NCBI GenBank assembly: GCA_018901375.1
Contig: JAHIEP010000115.1
Span: 1-11,330 of the forward strand
Origin: Nanobdellota archaeon
GTDB lineage: Archaea > Nanobdellota > Nanobdellia > Pacearchaeales > GW2011-AR1
Reading direction: 5' to 3'
Length of the DNA stretch: 11,330 nt
Positions within the stretch are counted from its first letter, which is position 1. The number at the start of each line of letters is the position of its first letter. This document shows, piece after piece, positions 1 to 7,729 of the stretch. The translations under genes and the position numbers were made by a program. The notes beneath the pieces were generated by a model that was given only the letters and a program-made list of their open reading frames with translations, searched no databases and was not told where the DNA came from.

Positions 1-312
1 ATTATAGCATTAGAGAATAAAAATAATAAAAGTATTTACACCGCATCAAAAGCAGGATTAGCCGGCTTTTCAAAAGGATTAAAGATGGAAGCCACAAAAC
101 ATAACATTTCAATCTTAGACGTTTACATAACAAGAACAAGAACTAAACAAGAATACAAGTGGGGTATGGACCAAGACTATGTAGCAGAAAAAATATTCGA
201 ATACCACAATCAACCAATAGACGAACTAGTCATCGACGGAAGACCATTAAATGTACGAAAACAAAAAACACCATTAAGAATAAATATAGATGCAAGAGAT
301 TACGGAATATAA
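1..312 (+). CDS. Short-chain dehydrogenase/reductase, C-terminal part (5' end outside window)
   Basis: The frame is open from base 1 to the TAA at 310-312 and gives 103 residues, so the gene starts upstream of the window; the internal ATG at 85 is not its start. Residues 13-17 read YTASK, the catalytic YxxxK of classical SDR enzymes, followed by AGLAGFSKGLKMEA, the helix that normally follows that motif. The fragment ends with a segment (VAEKIFEY, then DELVIDGR) resembling the C-terminal strand of SDRs. The usual Pro-Gly after the catalytic helix is absent: the region reads LDVYITRTRT. The family performs NAD(P)-dependent oxidation or reduction of alcohols, ketones or sugars in the cytoplasm. 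The substrate cannot be told because the Rossmann half is missing. The downstream radical SAM gene begins one base after the stop, so the two are probably co-transcribed. Confidence 0.8.
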   Translation: MIALENKNNKSIYTASKAGLAGFSKGLKMEATKHNISILDVYITRTRTKQEYKWGMDQDYVAEKIFEYHNQPIDELVIDGRPLNVRKQKTPLRINIDARDYGI

Positions 313-313
313 A

Positions 314-1639
314 ATGATAGATATAGGATTTATTACACCAAGTAGCGATTATTTAAACGACCCATTTAGAGGAGACCCTCACACACAACTATATCTCCTA
401 ACACACATTGAATCAGAATTTGGAAACAAGGTAAATCCAAAATTAATTTACTTAAGAGTAATAAAAAGAGAATTCGCACATAGACACATCCCAGAATGCG
501 ACATTTTCCTGCATTCAATATACACTCTTGATTTCGAAGAACAAAAAGATATAGCAAGACAAATAGCTACACATTATCCACGAACAAAACAAATCGCAGG
601 AGGTCCTCACGCGGTCACCTACCCTCAAGAAACACTAAATCATTTCGACTCGCTAATAATCGGAGAAGGAGAAGAATCAATAAAACAAGCAATAACAGAT
701 TTCGAAAAAGGCAGATTACAACAAATTTACAAACAAGATTCTAAAATAAATCTAAACAATTATCCATTTTCTCGTCGACATTTCCTCCCAAAATCCACTA
801 CTTCAAGAGAAGGGATGATGACAATAAAAGACGGTCACAAATATGAAGATATTTTGGGAACAACCACACTTTTCAGTAGAGGATGCCCATACAGCTGTGC
901 ATTTTGTGCTATGCCACAAACAAAAGAATTCGATAAAGGAACAAGATATAATAATCCAGATAAAATCAAACAAGAAATAGAATACCTAAAAAAAAATTAC
1001 GGCATAGGAGGCATTAACCTATTAGACGAAATAGGAATCCCACCAAACGCAAAAAAAGCCATACCTTATCTTGAAGCAATAGCAGACACAAATATATTAT
1101 GGAGAGGACAAACCAGAGTCGATTCTCTAACTCCAGAAATAACAAAACTCGCAAAAGAATCAGGATGCGTAGCACTCGGACTCGGTGCAGAAAGTGTTTC
1201 TCAACAAGCACTCAATACCATCAATAAAAAAATAAAAGTTGAAGATACAAGAAGAACAATAGGCCTTCTCAGGGAAAACGGAATTGAATCAAGAGTTTAT
1301 ATGATTTTAGGACTCCCTGGAGAACCAAGTGACATAGTTGAAAAAACATGGGATTTTATTGAAGATACAAAACCAGATTTAGTATACTTATCCCTTTTCA
1401 CAGTCAGACCAGCTACAGATGTCTTCAATAATCCAGAAAAATATGGCATAAAAAACATCGATACGAATTGGGAAAAAAGTATGCATCTTTTCGGTAGATA
1501 CAAAACCGAAACACCGACGCTAACTTTCGAATACGAAAAAAACGCACCATGGGGAAAAGCATTTACTCAACAAGAACTCATCGACAACTACATGGACATT
1601 CAAGCAAGACTCAGAGAACACGATATGTCTCATTTGTGA
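314..1639 (+). CDS. B12-binding-domain radical SAM protein
   Basis: This 441-residue protein starts at ATG 314, one base after the preceding stop. An in-frame ATG at 290 would add eight residues but overlaps the upstream gene and has no clear ribosome site. Residues 1-140 resemble the cobalamin-binding-like domain of class B radical SAM enzymes (GGPHA at 96-100, IIGEGEE from 115), but no DxHxxG cobalamin-ligating motif is visible. The radical SAM core follows with GCPYSCAFC, whose cysteines are at 191, 195 and 198 (CxxxCxxC for a 4Fe-4S cluster), and LGLPGEP near 332-338. The family includes methyltransferases and ring-forming enzymes acting on unactivated carbons. In a glycan locus it could modify a sugar or lipid, but that is inference. 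Its last 10 bases overlap the convergent GDP-fucose synthase gene. Confidence 0.85.
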   Translation: MIDIGFITPSSDYLNDPFRGDPHTQLYLLTHIESEFGNKVNPKLIYLRVIKREFAHRHIPECDIFLHSIYTLDFEEQKDIARQIATHYPRTKQIAGGPHAVTYPQETLNHFDSLIIGEGEESIKQAITDFEKGRLQQIYKQDSKINLNNYPFSRRHFLPKSTTSREGMMTIKDGHKYEDILGTTTLFSRGCPYSCAFCAMPQTKEFDKGTRYNNPDKIKQEIEYLKKNYGIGGINLLDEIGIPPNAKKAIPYLEAIADTNILWRGQTRVDSLTPEITKLAKESGCVALGLGAESVSQQALNTINKKIKVEDTRRTIGLLRENGIESRVYMILGLPGEPSDIVEKTWDFIEDTKPDLVYLSLFTVRPATDVFNNPEKYGIKNIDTNWEKSMHLFGRYKTETPTLTFEYEKNAPWGKAFTQQELIDNYMDIQARLREHDMSHL

Positions 1640-2574
1640 AATAAAAAAATTTCATTCTCCAAAAAATATTCATAAGTTTTTCTAACCCCATCTCTCAAAT
1701 TAGTCTTAGCTTCCCACCCCATTCCCTTCATCTTCCCAGAATCCAAAAACTTTCTCATCATTCCATCGGGCTTACTCAAATCATGCCTAATCTCTCCCTT
1801 AAATCCAACAACCTCTTTAACAATATTGGCAATCTCTAAAATACTATAATCCTCTCCATATCCAACATTAATCAATTCCCCAGATTTATAATTTTCAACC
1901 AAAAACATAACCGCATCAGCGACGTCATCAATAAACAAAAATTCTCTCCTCGGCTTCCCAGTTCCCCACAATTCAACAAACTCTTTCCCCTCGACTTTCC
2001 CATCATGAAATTTCCTAATCAAAGCCGGAATCAAATGACAACTCGCCGCATCAAAATTATCATAGGGTCCATAAAGCGACGCCGGAACAATACTAATAAA
2101 ATCACAACCATACTGTTTCCGATAAGCCTGACACATTTTAAAACCCGCAACTTTAGCAACCGCATACGGCTCATTAGTCGGCTCAAAAGCACCACTAAGC
2201 ATATCCTCTTCCTTCATCGGTTGCTCATAATCTTTCGGATACATACAATTAGTCCCAAAAAAGACAAACTTCTTAACTCCATATTTATAAGAAAAATGAA
2301 TTAAGTTAGTCTGAATTTGCAAATTATCATAAATAAAATCCGCGCCAAAATTCATATTCGCCTGAATCCCACCAACCTTCGCTGCAGCATCAAAAACATA
2401 CTCCGGTCGCTCCCTCCTAAAAAAGTCCTCAACCACACTCTGATTCCTCAAATCAAGCTCAGACGAACTCCGACAAATAATATTACTAAACCCATCTCTC
2501 TCCAACCTCCTCTTTATCGCCGACCCCAAAAGTCCATTATGTCCTGCAACATAAATTTTAGCATCCTTTTCCAT
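1630..2574 (-). CDS. fcl: GDP-L-fucose synthase (GDP-4-keto-6-deoxymannose epimerase/reductase)
   Basis: The 314-residue protein follows E. coli Fcl/WcaG almost block for block, from memory of that sequence. It has the nucleotide-binding GHNGLLG at 11-17, AAAKVGGI at 63-70, ADFIYDN at 78-84, EPTNEPYAVAK at 131-141 and LYGPYDNF at 167-174. The residues matching E. coli Ser107, Cys109, Tyr136, Lys140 and His179 are Thr108, Cys110, Tyr137, Lys141 and His180, a constant offset of one; Thr for Ser is conservative. The family makes GDP-L-fucose from GDP-4-dehydro-6-deoxy-D-mannose using NADPH in the cytoplasm. GDP-colitose synthase is a close relative and cannot be excluded. The GT11 gene near the right end is a plausible user of the product. 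The ATG at 2574 lies 25 nt after a TATA-like element, favouring this start and leaderless transcription. Confidence 0.88.
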   Translation of the reverse strand: MEKDAKIYVAGHNGLLGSAIKRRLERDGFSNIICRSSSELDLRNQSVVEDFFRRERPEYVFDAAAKVGGIQANMNFGADFIYDNLQIQTNLIHFSYKYGVKKFVFFGTNCMYPKDYEQPMKEEDMLSGAFEPTNEPYAVAKVAGFKMCQAYRKQYGCDFISIVPASLYGPYDNFDAASCHLIPALIRKFHDGKVEGKEFVELWGTGKPRREFLFIDDVADAVMFLVENYKSGELINVGYGEDYSILEIANIVKEVVGFKGEIRHDLSKPDGMMRKFLDSGKMKGMGWEAKTNLRDGVRKTYEYFLENEIFLFHK

Positions 2575-2594
2575 CCAACTTTAAACCAGCATAA

Positions 2595-2603
2595 TTTTTA
2601 AAG
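2595..2603 (-). promoter_or_regulatory. Archaeal TATA box for the GDP-fucose synthase gene
   Basis: Read on the minus strand this is CTTTAAAAA, preceded by an A-rich ACAAAT that could serve as a BRE. Its centre is 25 nt before the ATG at 2574, which places transcription initiation at or near the start codon (leaderless). It forms one half of a divergent pair with the promoter at 2648-2657. Confidence 0.6.
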
Positions 2604-2647
2604 ATTTGTACAACCCAATTTTCCTTATTAAAATAAAAACAACGAAA

Positions 2648-2657
2648 TACTTAAAAC
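2648..2657 (+). promoter_or_regulatory. Archaeal TATA box for the CgeB-like glycosyltransferase gene
   Basis: The sequence TACTTAAAAC follows GAAA, a BRE-like purine run, and is centred about 28 nt before the ATG at 2681. No Shine-Dalgarno lies between it and the ATG, which fits a leaderless transcript. Bases 2575-2680 hold no gene, only this element and its divergent partner. Confidence 0.55.
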
Positions 2658-2680
2658 ACCGAACAACACACTAAAATATA

Positions 2681-4288
2681 ATGAAAAAATTAACTAAAAC
2701 TATAATGGCAATCGCATCCACGAGCGAAAAGGGTCACCCAAATTGCGTATGGGAAGAACCATTAAAAGAAAGCAGCGACAATCTAATCTGGCTAAACCTA
2801 AAAAATATATATCGACAAAACGGAAAAGAAAAAACTGAAAAAATAATATTAGAAATATGCACTAAAGAAACCCCCGAATACTTATTCGTCTACGACAGCA
2901 TGTATTATGATTTAAATCTCCTATCGCTACTAACCAAATTAAAAACCCTCTCCCCAAAAACTAAATCAGTATTAATTTCTGGAGACGACGATTTAACTTT
3001 TTACAAAATTCGATATCTCGCAATATTTTTTGATTATGTCTTCGTGGGTCAAAATGACTATATAAAAAAATACGAAGAAGACGGCTTAAAAAATACGAAA
3101 TTTATTATAGTAATAAAACCAGTAAAAGAAAAAACAGATTACGAAAAAAAATACGACGTGTCTTTAATAGCAAGTCCAAAAGCAGACAGAGTAAAATGGA
3201 TAGAATTCTTGATTAAAAATAATATAAATATATCAGTATTTGGAATCCCAAATTGGAACGATTACCCAACGGTAAAAAACAATTACAAAGGACTCTTATC
3301 TTTCCAAGACCGAATAAAAACAACTTGCCAATCAAAAATTAATATATGCTTCTCAAAAAACCAACTAAACATTCCGCATCACACAGGAGGATTCTACGAA
3401 TCAAGTCTTTGCAAAGCATTTTCAATAGTAGAATACACCCCTCAATTAGAAGCTCTATTCAAAGAAAACAAAGAAATAATATTCTTCAGAAACGAAAAAG
3501 AATTAATAGAAAAAATAAAATATTATCTAACACACGAAAAAGAAAGAAAAGAAATAACCAAAAATGCCTACGAAAAAATCATCAAAGATTTCAATTTCGA
3601 CATCCAATTATCAAACTTCATAAAAGAAACAAAAGGCAAATTCTGCCAAAACAACATCCCAAAACAAAACAAGGCAATCATCAACATCAACAAAAAATTA
3701 ATGAACCTACCGAAAAAACAACTCTTTGAAAAAATAAAAAACTACGATTACATAACCTTCGTCGACAACCCAAAACTTCAATCAAAATATAAAGAAACAT
3801 TACAGGTATATTCCTTAGAAAAAAATAATAAAGAAATAAGCTGTTGCGACTACTTTCTTCATTCAAACAGCATAGGCACATACGCGCAATTCAGCTTCGT
3901 CCCTTGGGGAAACTTCCCAGGCAGAGATTACCAATCTTTACTCAATCCGAATCAAATTATGGTCACAAAAAATTTCTTCATAAATAATTACGAAACAATA
4001 AAAGAAAACTACAAAAACAAAACCGCAAACTTCGTAAACAAAAATAACACAGCATTCGTATCAATCCCCCTAGTCAAAATCAGCAAATTCAAAAAAAATT
4101 TCTTTAATCACCCAGAATTCAAAAAAGAATTATCATTAATCAACTTCTCCTTCCATAGAAAATTCTACGCCCTTAAAAGAAATCCAATAAAACTTCTAAT
4201 CTACGCACTACTTCTCATAAAAGAAATTCTAACAGGAAAAAATTTCCTATATTCTCAATTAAAAATAAAACTTAAAATAATTACTTGA
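2681..4288 (+). CDS. CgeB-like glycosyltransferase with extra C-terminal domain
   Basis: The 535-residue protein seems to have three parts. Residues 1-150 form an N-terminal Rossmann-like half with SGDDD at 100-104 and FDYVFVGQNDYIKKY, where CgeB-type proteins have a similar aspartate-rich stretch. Residues about 158-320 match the Glyco_trans_1_2 (CgeB) domain in outline: YDVSLIAS, then INISVFG, then GGFYESSLCKAF with Glu240 at the position expected to bind the donor, then a helical end. Residues about 335-535 are an extra domain with YITFVDNP at 357-364 and CCDYFLHS at 388-395, faintly like the second half of a degenerate GT2 domain. It probably transfers a sugar during glycan assembly; donor and acceptor are unknown. 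No signal peptide is evident; the C-terminus (LLIYALLLIKEIL) is hydrophobic and may touch the membrane. Start supported by the TATA box 28 nt upstream. Confidence 0.7.
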   Translation: MKKLTKTIMAIASTSEKGHPNCVWEEPLKESSDNLIWLNLKNIYRQNGKEKTEKIILEICTKETPEYLFVYDSMYYDLNLLSLLTKLKTLSPKTKSVLISGDDDLTFYKIRYLAIFFDYVFVGQNDYIKKYEEDGLKNTKFIIVIKPVKEKTDYEKKYDVSLIASPKADRVKWIEFLIKNNINISVFGIPNWNDYPTVKNNYKGLLSFQDRIKTTCQSKINICFSKNQLNIPHHTGGFYESSLCKAFSIVEYTPQLEALFKENKEIIFFRNEKELIEKIKYYLTHEKERKEITKNAYEKIIKDFNFDIQLSNFIKETKGKFCQNNIPKQNKAIININKKLMNLPKKQLFEKIKNYDYITFVDNPKLQSKYKETLQVYSLEKNNKEISCCDYFLHSNSIGTYAQFSFVPWGNFPGRDYQSLLNPNQIMVTKNFFINNYETIKENYKNKTANFVNKNNTAFVSIPLVKISKFKKNFFNHPEFKKELSLINFSFHRKFYALKRNPIKLLIYALLLIKEILTGKNFLYSQLKIKLKIIT

Positions 4289-4302
4289 ATATAATTCTTC
4301 AC

Positions 4303-5676
4303 TTAATACACGTCAAAAACCTTCGAAACATAACCAACAAAAGGCATACCTCTCTCCGTCAATTTAAGGACATCCTCACTCAATCTGATAATTCCATCAT
4401 CGACAAAATCTCCCAGCATTGAAACCTCGTCGGCAAAATAACGATTAAAATTAATATTATATTTTTCTCCAATATCACAAAAATCCAACTCAAGCTTACT
4501 TCTAATACCCATAGAAACATCCCTCCTAATCTTATCATCTTCACTCAACTTCCATCCTTTCTCGACGGGAAATCTGCCTTCAGATACTTTCTCATTATAT
4601 CCAGTCAAAGTTCCTTCATTCTTAAAATAATAATCATCAGTAATTCTACTACTACTCCCAAGCCCAATGCCTATAATCTTGTTAGCGTCACCAGCACTAT
4701 AACCACCTTGATTCCAATTAAAATTCCCACTTTCCCATAACTCATACAATCTATCTGTCGGCTGAACAAAATGCTCAAATCCAACTCTCTTATAACCCTC
4801 TCTCATCAATCTCTCAGAAGATTGCTCAAACATTATAACATCGTCTAATGCAGTTGGGAGCTCACCAGAATTTATCATTTTTTGATTAGGATATTCGCAA
4901 GGGTCATATTGAAACTTAATCAAAGTAATTCTATCTGGAGACAACTCAATAACTTTACTAATAGTTTCATTAAACGAACCAATAGTTTGCCTCGGAAGAC
5001 CATGCAGAATATCAAAATTAACACCATTAAAATAACTCCTTATCTCTGGAACAAGAAGCTTTTCAATCAATTCAGGAGGCTGAACTCTATTAACTGCTCG
5101 TTGAACATCTAAATTAAAATCCTGAACCCCAAAAGAAATCCTACTAATTCCTATTGAACTTAAAAATTCCATCCTTTTCTTATTCACCTGTCTCGGGTCC
5201 ACTTCAATCGCAAATTCATTTATTCCAGAAAAATCAACAATGCCCTTAAGACAATCAACTAATGAATCCAAATCCTTATTCCTCAAATACGTCGGAGAGC
5301 CACCACCAAAATGTATTTCTTTAATCTTGGGGTCTATCAAATTTCTCGCAAAAAAATCTTTAAACAAATCTACTTCCCCATGCAATCCATCTAAATATCC
5401 TTCCACGTTTTTATAATTATGACTTTCAAGTTTAGGACACGCACAATAGTAACAAATCTTAGGACAAAAAGGAAGATGCACATACAAAAGTGATTGAGTA
5501 TCTGGTTTATACTCATTAAGATTAATTAACGCTTTCTTCAAATCGGCCTCGCCAATCACTCCAGACCACATCCCCTGATGAGGATACTGAGCATATGAAT
5601 AAGCATAGCCCGGATATTTATCAACAAGCTTTTTAGTAGCCTTATCGTACTCCGTCGCCAAATCAATATCTTTCAT
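4303..5676 (-). CDS. HemN-like radical SAM enzyme, probably not a true coproporphyrinogen oxidase
   Basis: From ATG 5676 the protein has 457 residues, the same length as E. coli HemN. The start is set by GGTGA 5 nt upstream and a TATA-like element 26 nt upstream; a GTG at 5721 is less likely. It has LYVHLPFC then CPKICYYCAC, with Cys71, 75, 78 and 80 matching HemN CxxxCxxCxC, Tyr65 for HemN Tyr56, GGGSPTYL at 124-131, EVDPR at 158-162, GVQDFN at 183-188 and NRVQP at 196-200. The HemN C-terminal domain is also present (KIRRDV, RYFADE). HemN decarboxylates two propionates of coproporphyrinogen III. Here the residues matching E. coli Phe310, Gln311 and Ile329 are Gln323, Gly324 and Ser342 in an ungapped stretch, so the substrate pocket differs. 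The setting among sugar genes also argues against heme synthesis. The true reaction is unknown. Confidence 0.85.
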   Translation of the reverse strand: MKDIDLATEYDKATKKLVDKYPGYAYSYAQYPHQGMWSGVIGEADLKKALINLNEYKPDTQSLLYVHLPFCPKICYYCACPKLESHNYKNVEGYLDGLHGEVDLFKDFFARNLIDPKIKEIHFGGGSPTYLRNKDLDSLVDCLKGIVDFSGINEFAIEVDPRQVNKKRMEFLSSIGISRISFGVQDFNLDVQRAVNRVQPPELIEKLLVPEIRSYFNGVNFDILHGLPRQTIGSFNETISKVIELSPDRITLIKFQYDPCEYPNQKMINSGELPTALDDVIMFEQSSERLMREGYKRVGFEHFVQPTDRLYELWESGNFNWNQGGYSAGDANKIIGIGLGSSSRITDDYYFKNEGTLTGYNEKVSEGRFPVEKGWKLSEDDKIRRDVSMGIRSKLELDFCDIGEKYNINFNRYFADEVSMLGDFVDDGIIRLSEDVLKLTERGMPFVGYVSKVFDVY

Positions 5677-5681
5677 AATAT

Positions 5682-5706
5682 TCACCACAATATTTAACTT
5701 AAAAAG
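5682..5706 (-). promoter_or_regulatory. TATA-like element and GGTGA Shine-Dalgarno before the HemN-like gene
   Basis: On the minus strand CTTTTTAA (5706-5699) is centred 26 nt before ATG 5676, and GGTGA (5686-5682) ends 5 nt before it. GGTGA is complementary to the 3' end of archaeal 16S rRNA. Together they fix the start. They also allow translation from a long transcript of the upstream epimerase genes and possibly a separate leaderless transcript. Confidence 0.55.
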
Positions 5707-5717
5707 ATTATTATAGT

Positions 5718-6668
5718 TCACTTCACATTCTTCCTGTACCAGTCAATTGTTTTTCCTATCCCCTCTTCTAAGTTAACTCGAGGCTCCCACTCAAAAACCT
5801 CTTTAGCTTTAGTACAATCAAGTGCCACCTTCGTTTTTATTGTAGGCCTCGAAGTATCATATTCAATTCCCAAATTCTTTCCCGACGCCCGAATAACTTT
5901 TTCAACTAAATCACCAATAGAAACAGATTTGCCCAACCCTACATTAACCAATTCATAAGCACTCATCTGCCTATCAATAGCGGTCTCAACAAATGAAACA
6001 ACATCATCAACATAAAGCAAATCCCTCTCTTCTTTGCCATCTCCCCAAACGATAATATTGGAACCCTCAGGCGCCTTCATAACCTTAGTAACAGTAGCTC
6101 CAAAAACGTGCGACTTTTCTAAATCATATTTGTCATAAGGTCCATAAGCATTAGAATGTCTAAACACTGTATGCTTCGTTCTACCAAGTCTTGAAAAAAA
6201 CTCACAAGTTTTTTCTAATCCAACCTTCATCCACGCAGCACCAAAATATTTATCTTCAACCTCTCCACTAAAATCACTTTCATTTAAAGGCGAGTCGCTC
6301 CACGGCGGATACATAACAGTACAACTCGGAAAAACAAAATGTCCGACAGAATTATCAAAGGCAGACCTCAATAACAATTGATTAGAAACAGCGTTATCAG
6401 TAACATGAATATATGGCCTACTAATAATATCCTTAGCCCCAGAAGTCGTAGCAGCCATTTGAACAACAACATCTTTGCCTCTAACAACTCTATCAACATC
6501 CTCTTTTTTAGTCAAATCAGCCTCGACAAAATTAATGCCAGAATTTTCATAAGGACTCGATTTAAAATAAGTCCCAGTCACTTCATACTCACTTTTCCCA
6601 ACAAAATACTCAGCGACATTTCTACCTAAAAACCCAGTCGCTCCACAAACCAACATTTTCTTATTCAT
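5718..6668 (-). CDS. NAD-dependent nucleotide-sugar epimerase/dehydratase (extended SDR)
   Basis: The protein has 316 residues from ATG 6668, which overlaps the stop of the upstream epimerase in an ATGAATAA arrangement. ATGATG at 6686 and ATG at 6656 are alternatives. GATGFLG at 9-15 is the NAD-binding glycine motif, with MAATTSG at 71-77, FPSCTVMYP at 113-121, SNAYGPYDKY, VWGDGKEERDLLYVDDVV and a typical extended-SDR C-terminus with FEWEPR and GIGKTIDWY. The family epimerises, dehydrates or reduces NDP-hexoses in the cytoplasm. The expected YxxxK is unusual: Lys148 sits in AAWMK, position K-4 is Ala, and the nearest Tyr is Tyr141 (K-7). It may belong to a subfamily with a shifted Tyr or use another acid/base residue. 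The NDP carrier and sugar cannot be named. Confidence 0.8.
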   Translation of the reverse strand: MNKKMLVCGATGFLGRNVAEYFVGKSEYEVTGTYFKSSPYENSGINFVEADLTKKEDVDRVVRGKDVVVQMAATTSGAKDIISRPYIHVTDNAVSNQLLLRSAFDNSVGHFVFPSCTVMYPPWSDSPLNESDFSGEVEDKYFGAAWMKVGLEKTCEFFSRLGRTKHTVFRHSNAYGPYDKYDLEKSHVFGATVTKVMKAPEGSNIIVWGDGKEERDLLYVDDVVSFVETAIDRQMSAYELVNVGLGKSVSIGDLVEKVIRASGKNLGIEYDTSRPTIKTKVALDCTKAKEVFEWEPRVNLEEGIGKTIDWYRKNVK

Positions 6669-7662
6669 TTTCTTTAAACACATCATATCTTTTATCTACA
6701 ATGTCTCTGTTCTCCTTATACCAATTCATAGTATCCCTAATGCCTTCCATTAAAGAAATCTCAGGACCCCATCCAATTAAATCTCTTGCCCTAGAAATAT
6801 CAAAAACTCTTTTCTTATCTCCCGAAGGTTTATCCGTCAACCATTTAACCTCAGGCTTCTCATCAAGATTACCAACAACACAATCAACTAAATTTTTTAT
6901 TGAATATCCACAACCGCTACCAAGATTCATTGGCAAGAAAGGTCCAGGTGCATCTTCAACAGCCATCAACATACCTCTAGCAACGTCTTTAGCGTGAATA
7001 AAATCTCTAATAGGACTTCCATCCCCCCAAACCTCCAACGGACTTTCACCAGACAAAGCCATTCTAATTAACGAAGGAACAACCATTGCACTTCCTTCAT
7101 CAAAATTATCATAAGCTCCATAAACATTCGCAGGCCTAACGATAGCAGTTTTATCCCATTCAAATTCCTTAGCATAAGTCTCTAATTGTAACTCACCAAT
7201 CCTCTTTGCCCAACCCCCATACCAATCATTTTTAGAAGGAAAACCTTTCCATACATCTTCTTCCTTAAACACTTCAGCAGGAGAATATACACCGACAGTG
7301 CTTGTATAAAGATATCTCTCAACACCTTCCTTGTGCGCAGCCTCCATCATATTTGTATTAAACCTAAGAAAATTAGTCATTATAGTAGATGGCCTTTCCT
7401 GAACCGTTTTCGGAGAACATTTCAATCCAATTAAACTAAAAACATAATCCATCCCACTACAAGCATCCCTACAATTATCATAAAATCTTAAATCGCCCTT
7501 TATGAAATCAGCATCAGGATGCACTCGAGATTCATCACACAAATCCGCCACTCTCACATTTGCCCCCCTATTTATCAAATCGTCGACGACATACCGACCA
7601 ATCATCCCAGCCCCGCCAGTAACAAGAACGTTTTTTCCCTCATAAAAATTCATATCTTCCAT
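6661..7662 (-). CDS. NAD-dependent nucleotide-sugar epimerase/dehydratase (extended SDR)
   Basis: The 333-residue protein starts at ATG 7662, which lies 27 nt after a TATA-like element; Met4 at 7653 is less well placed. TGGAGMIG at 15-22 binds the dinucleotide. Other extended-SDR marks are YTSTVGVYSP at 119-128, RPANVYGAYDNF, VWGDGSPIRDFIHAKDVARG and the C-terminal IGWGPEISLMEGIRDTMNWY. The catalytic region reads WYGGWAKR, with Lys153 and the nearest Tyr, Tyr148, at K-5 rather than the classical K-4; both this protein and its neighbour carry Trp at K-2. The wording around YGAYDNF and the GDG motif resembles GDP-fucose synthase and related GDP-sugar enzymes, but the substrate is not determined. 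It is the first gene of a minus-strand unit with the next epimerase and the HemN-like gene. Confidence 0.82.
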   Translation of the reverse strand: MEDMNFYEGKNVLVTGGAGMIGRYVVDDLINRGANVRVADLCDESRVHPDADFIKGDLRFYDNCRDACSGMDYVFSLIGLKCSPKTVQERPSTIMTNFLRFNTNMMEAAHKEGVERYLYTSTVGVYSPAEVFKEEDVWKGFPSKNDWYGGWAKRIGELQLETYAKEFEWDKTAIVRPANVYGAYDNFDEGSAMVVPSLIRMALSGESPLEVWGDGSPIRDFIHAKDVARGMLMAVEDAPGPFLPMNLGSGCGYSIKNLVDCVVGNLDEKPEVKWLTDKPSGDKKRVFDISRARDLIGWGPEISLMEGIRDTMNWYKENRDIVDKRYDVFKENE

Positions 7663-7682
7663 AACAAATTACCTCAAATTCC

Positions 7683-7692
7683 TTTTTTAAAG
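7683..7692 (-). promoter_or_regulatory. Archaeal TATA box for the tandem epimerase operon
   Basis: The minus strand reads CTTTAAAAAA after AAT, centred about 27 nt before ATG 7662. This fits a leaderless transcript and decides the start of the first epimerase. Confidence 0.6.
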
Positions 7693-7729
7693 ATTATTGT
7701 GATGAGGAAGCAGTCAAATAACGCAGCAC

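Noticed and set aside
85-312. Small stand-alone 75-residue protein
   Set aside because: The frame is open to base 1 and the upstream part holds the SDR YxxxK motif, so this is the tail of a larger gene.
2005-2601. Plus-strand reading frames opposite the GDP-fucose synthase gene
   Set aside because: Their products are Asn/Ile/Arg-rich without family motifs and lie antisense to a well-supported gene; the same holds for the other antisense frames.
4303-5676. Heme biosynthesis gene hemN
   Set aside because: Key substrate-contact residues are changed and there is no other tetrapyrrole gene nearby; named only HemN-like.
5677-5721. N-terminal extension of the HemN-like protein from GTG 5721
   Set aside because: ATG 5676 has GGTGA at the right distance and a TATA element 26 nt upstream, and gives a HemN-like length.
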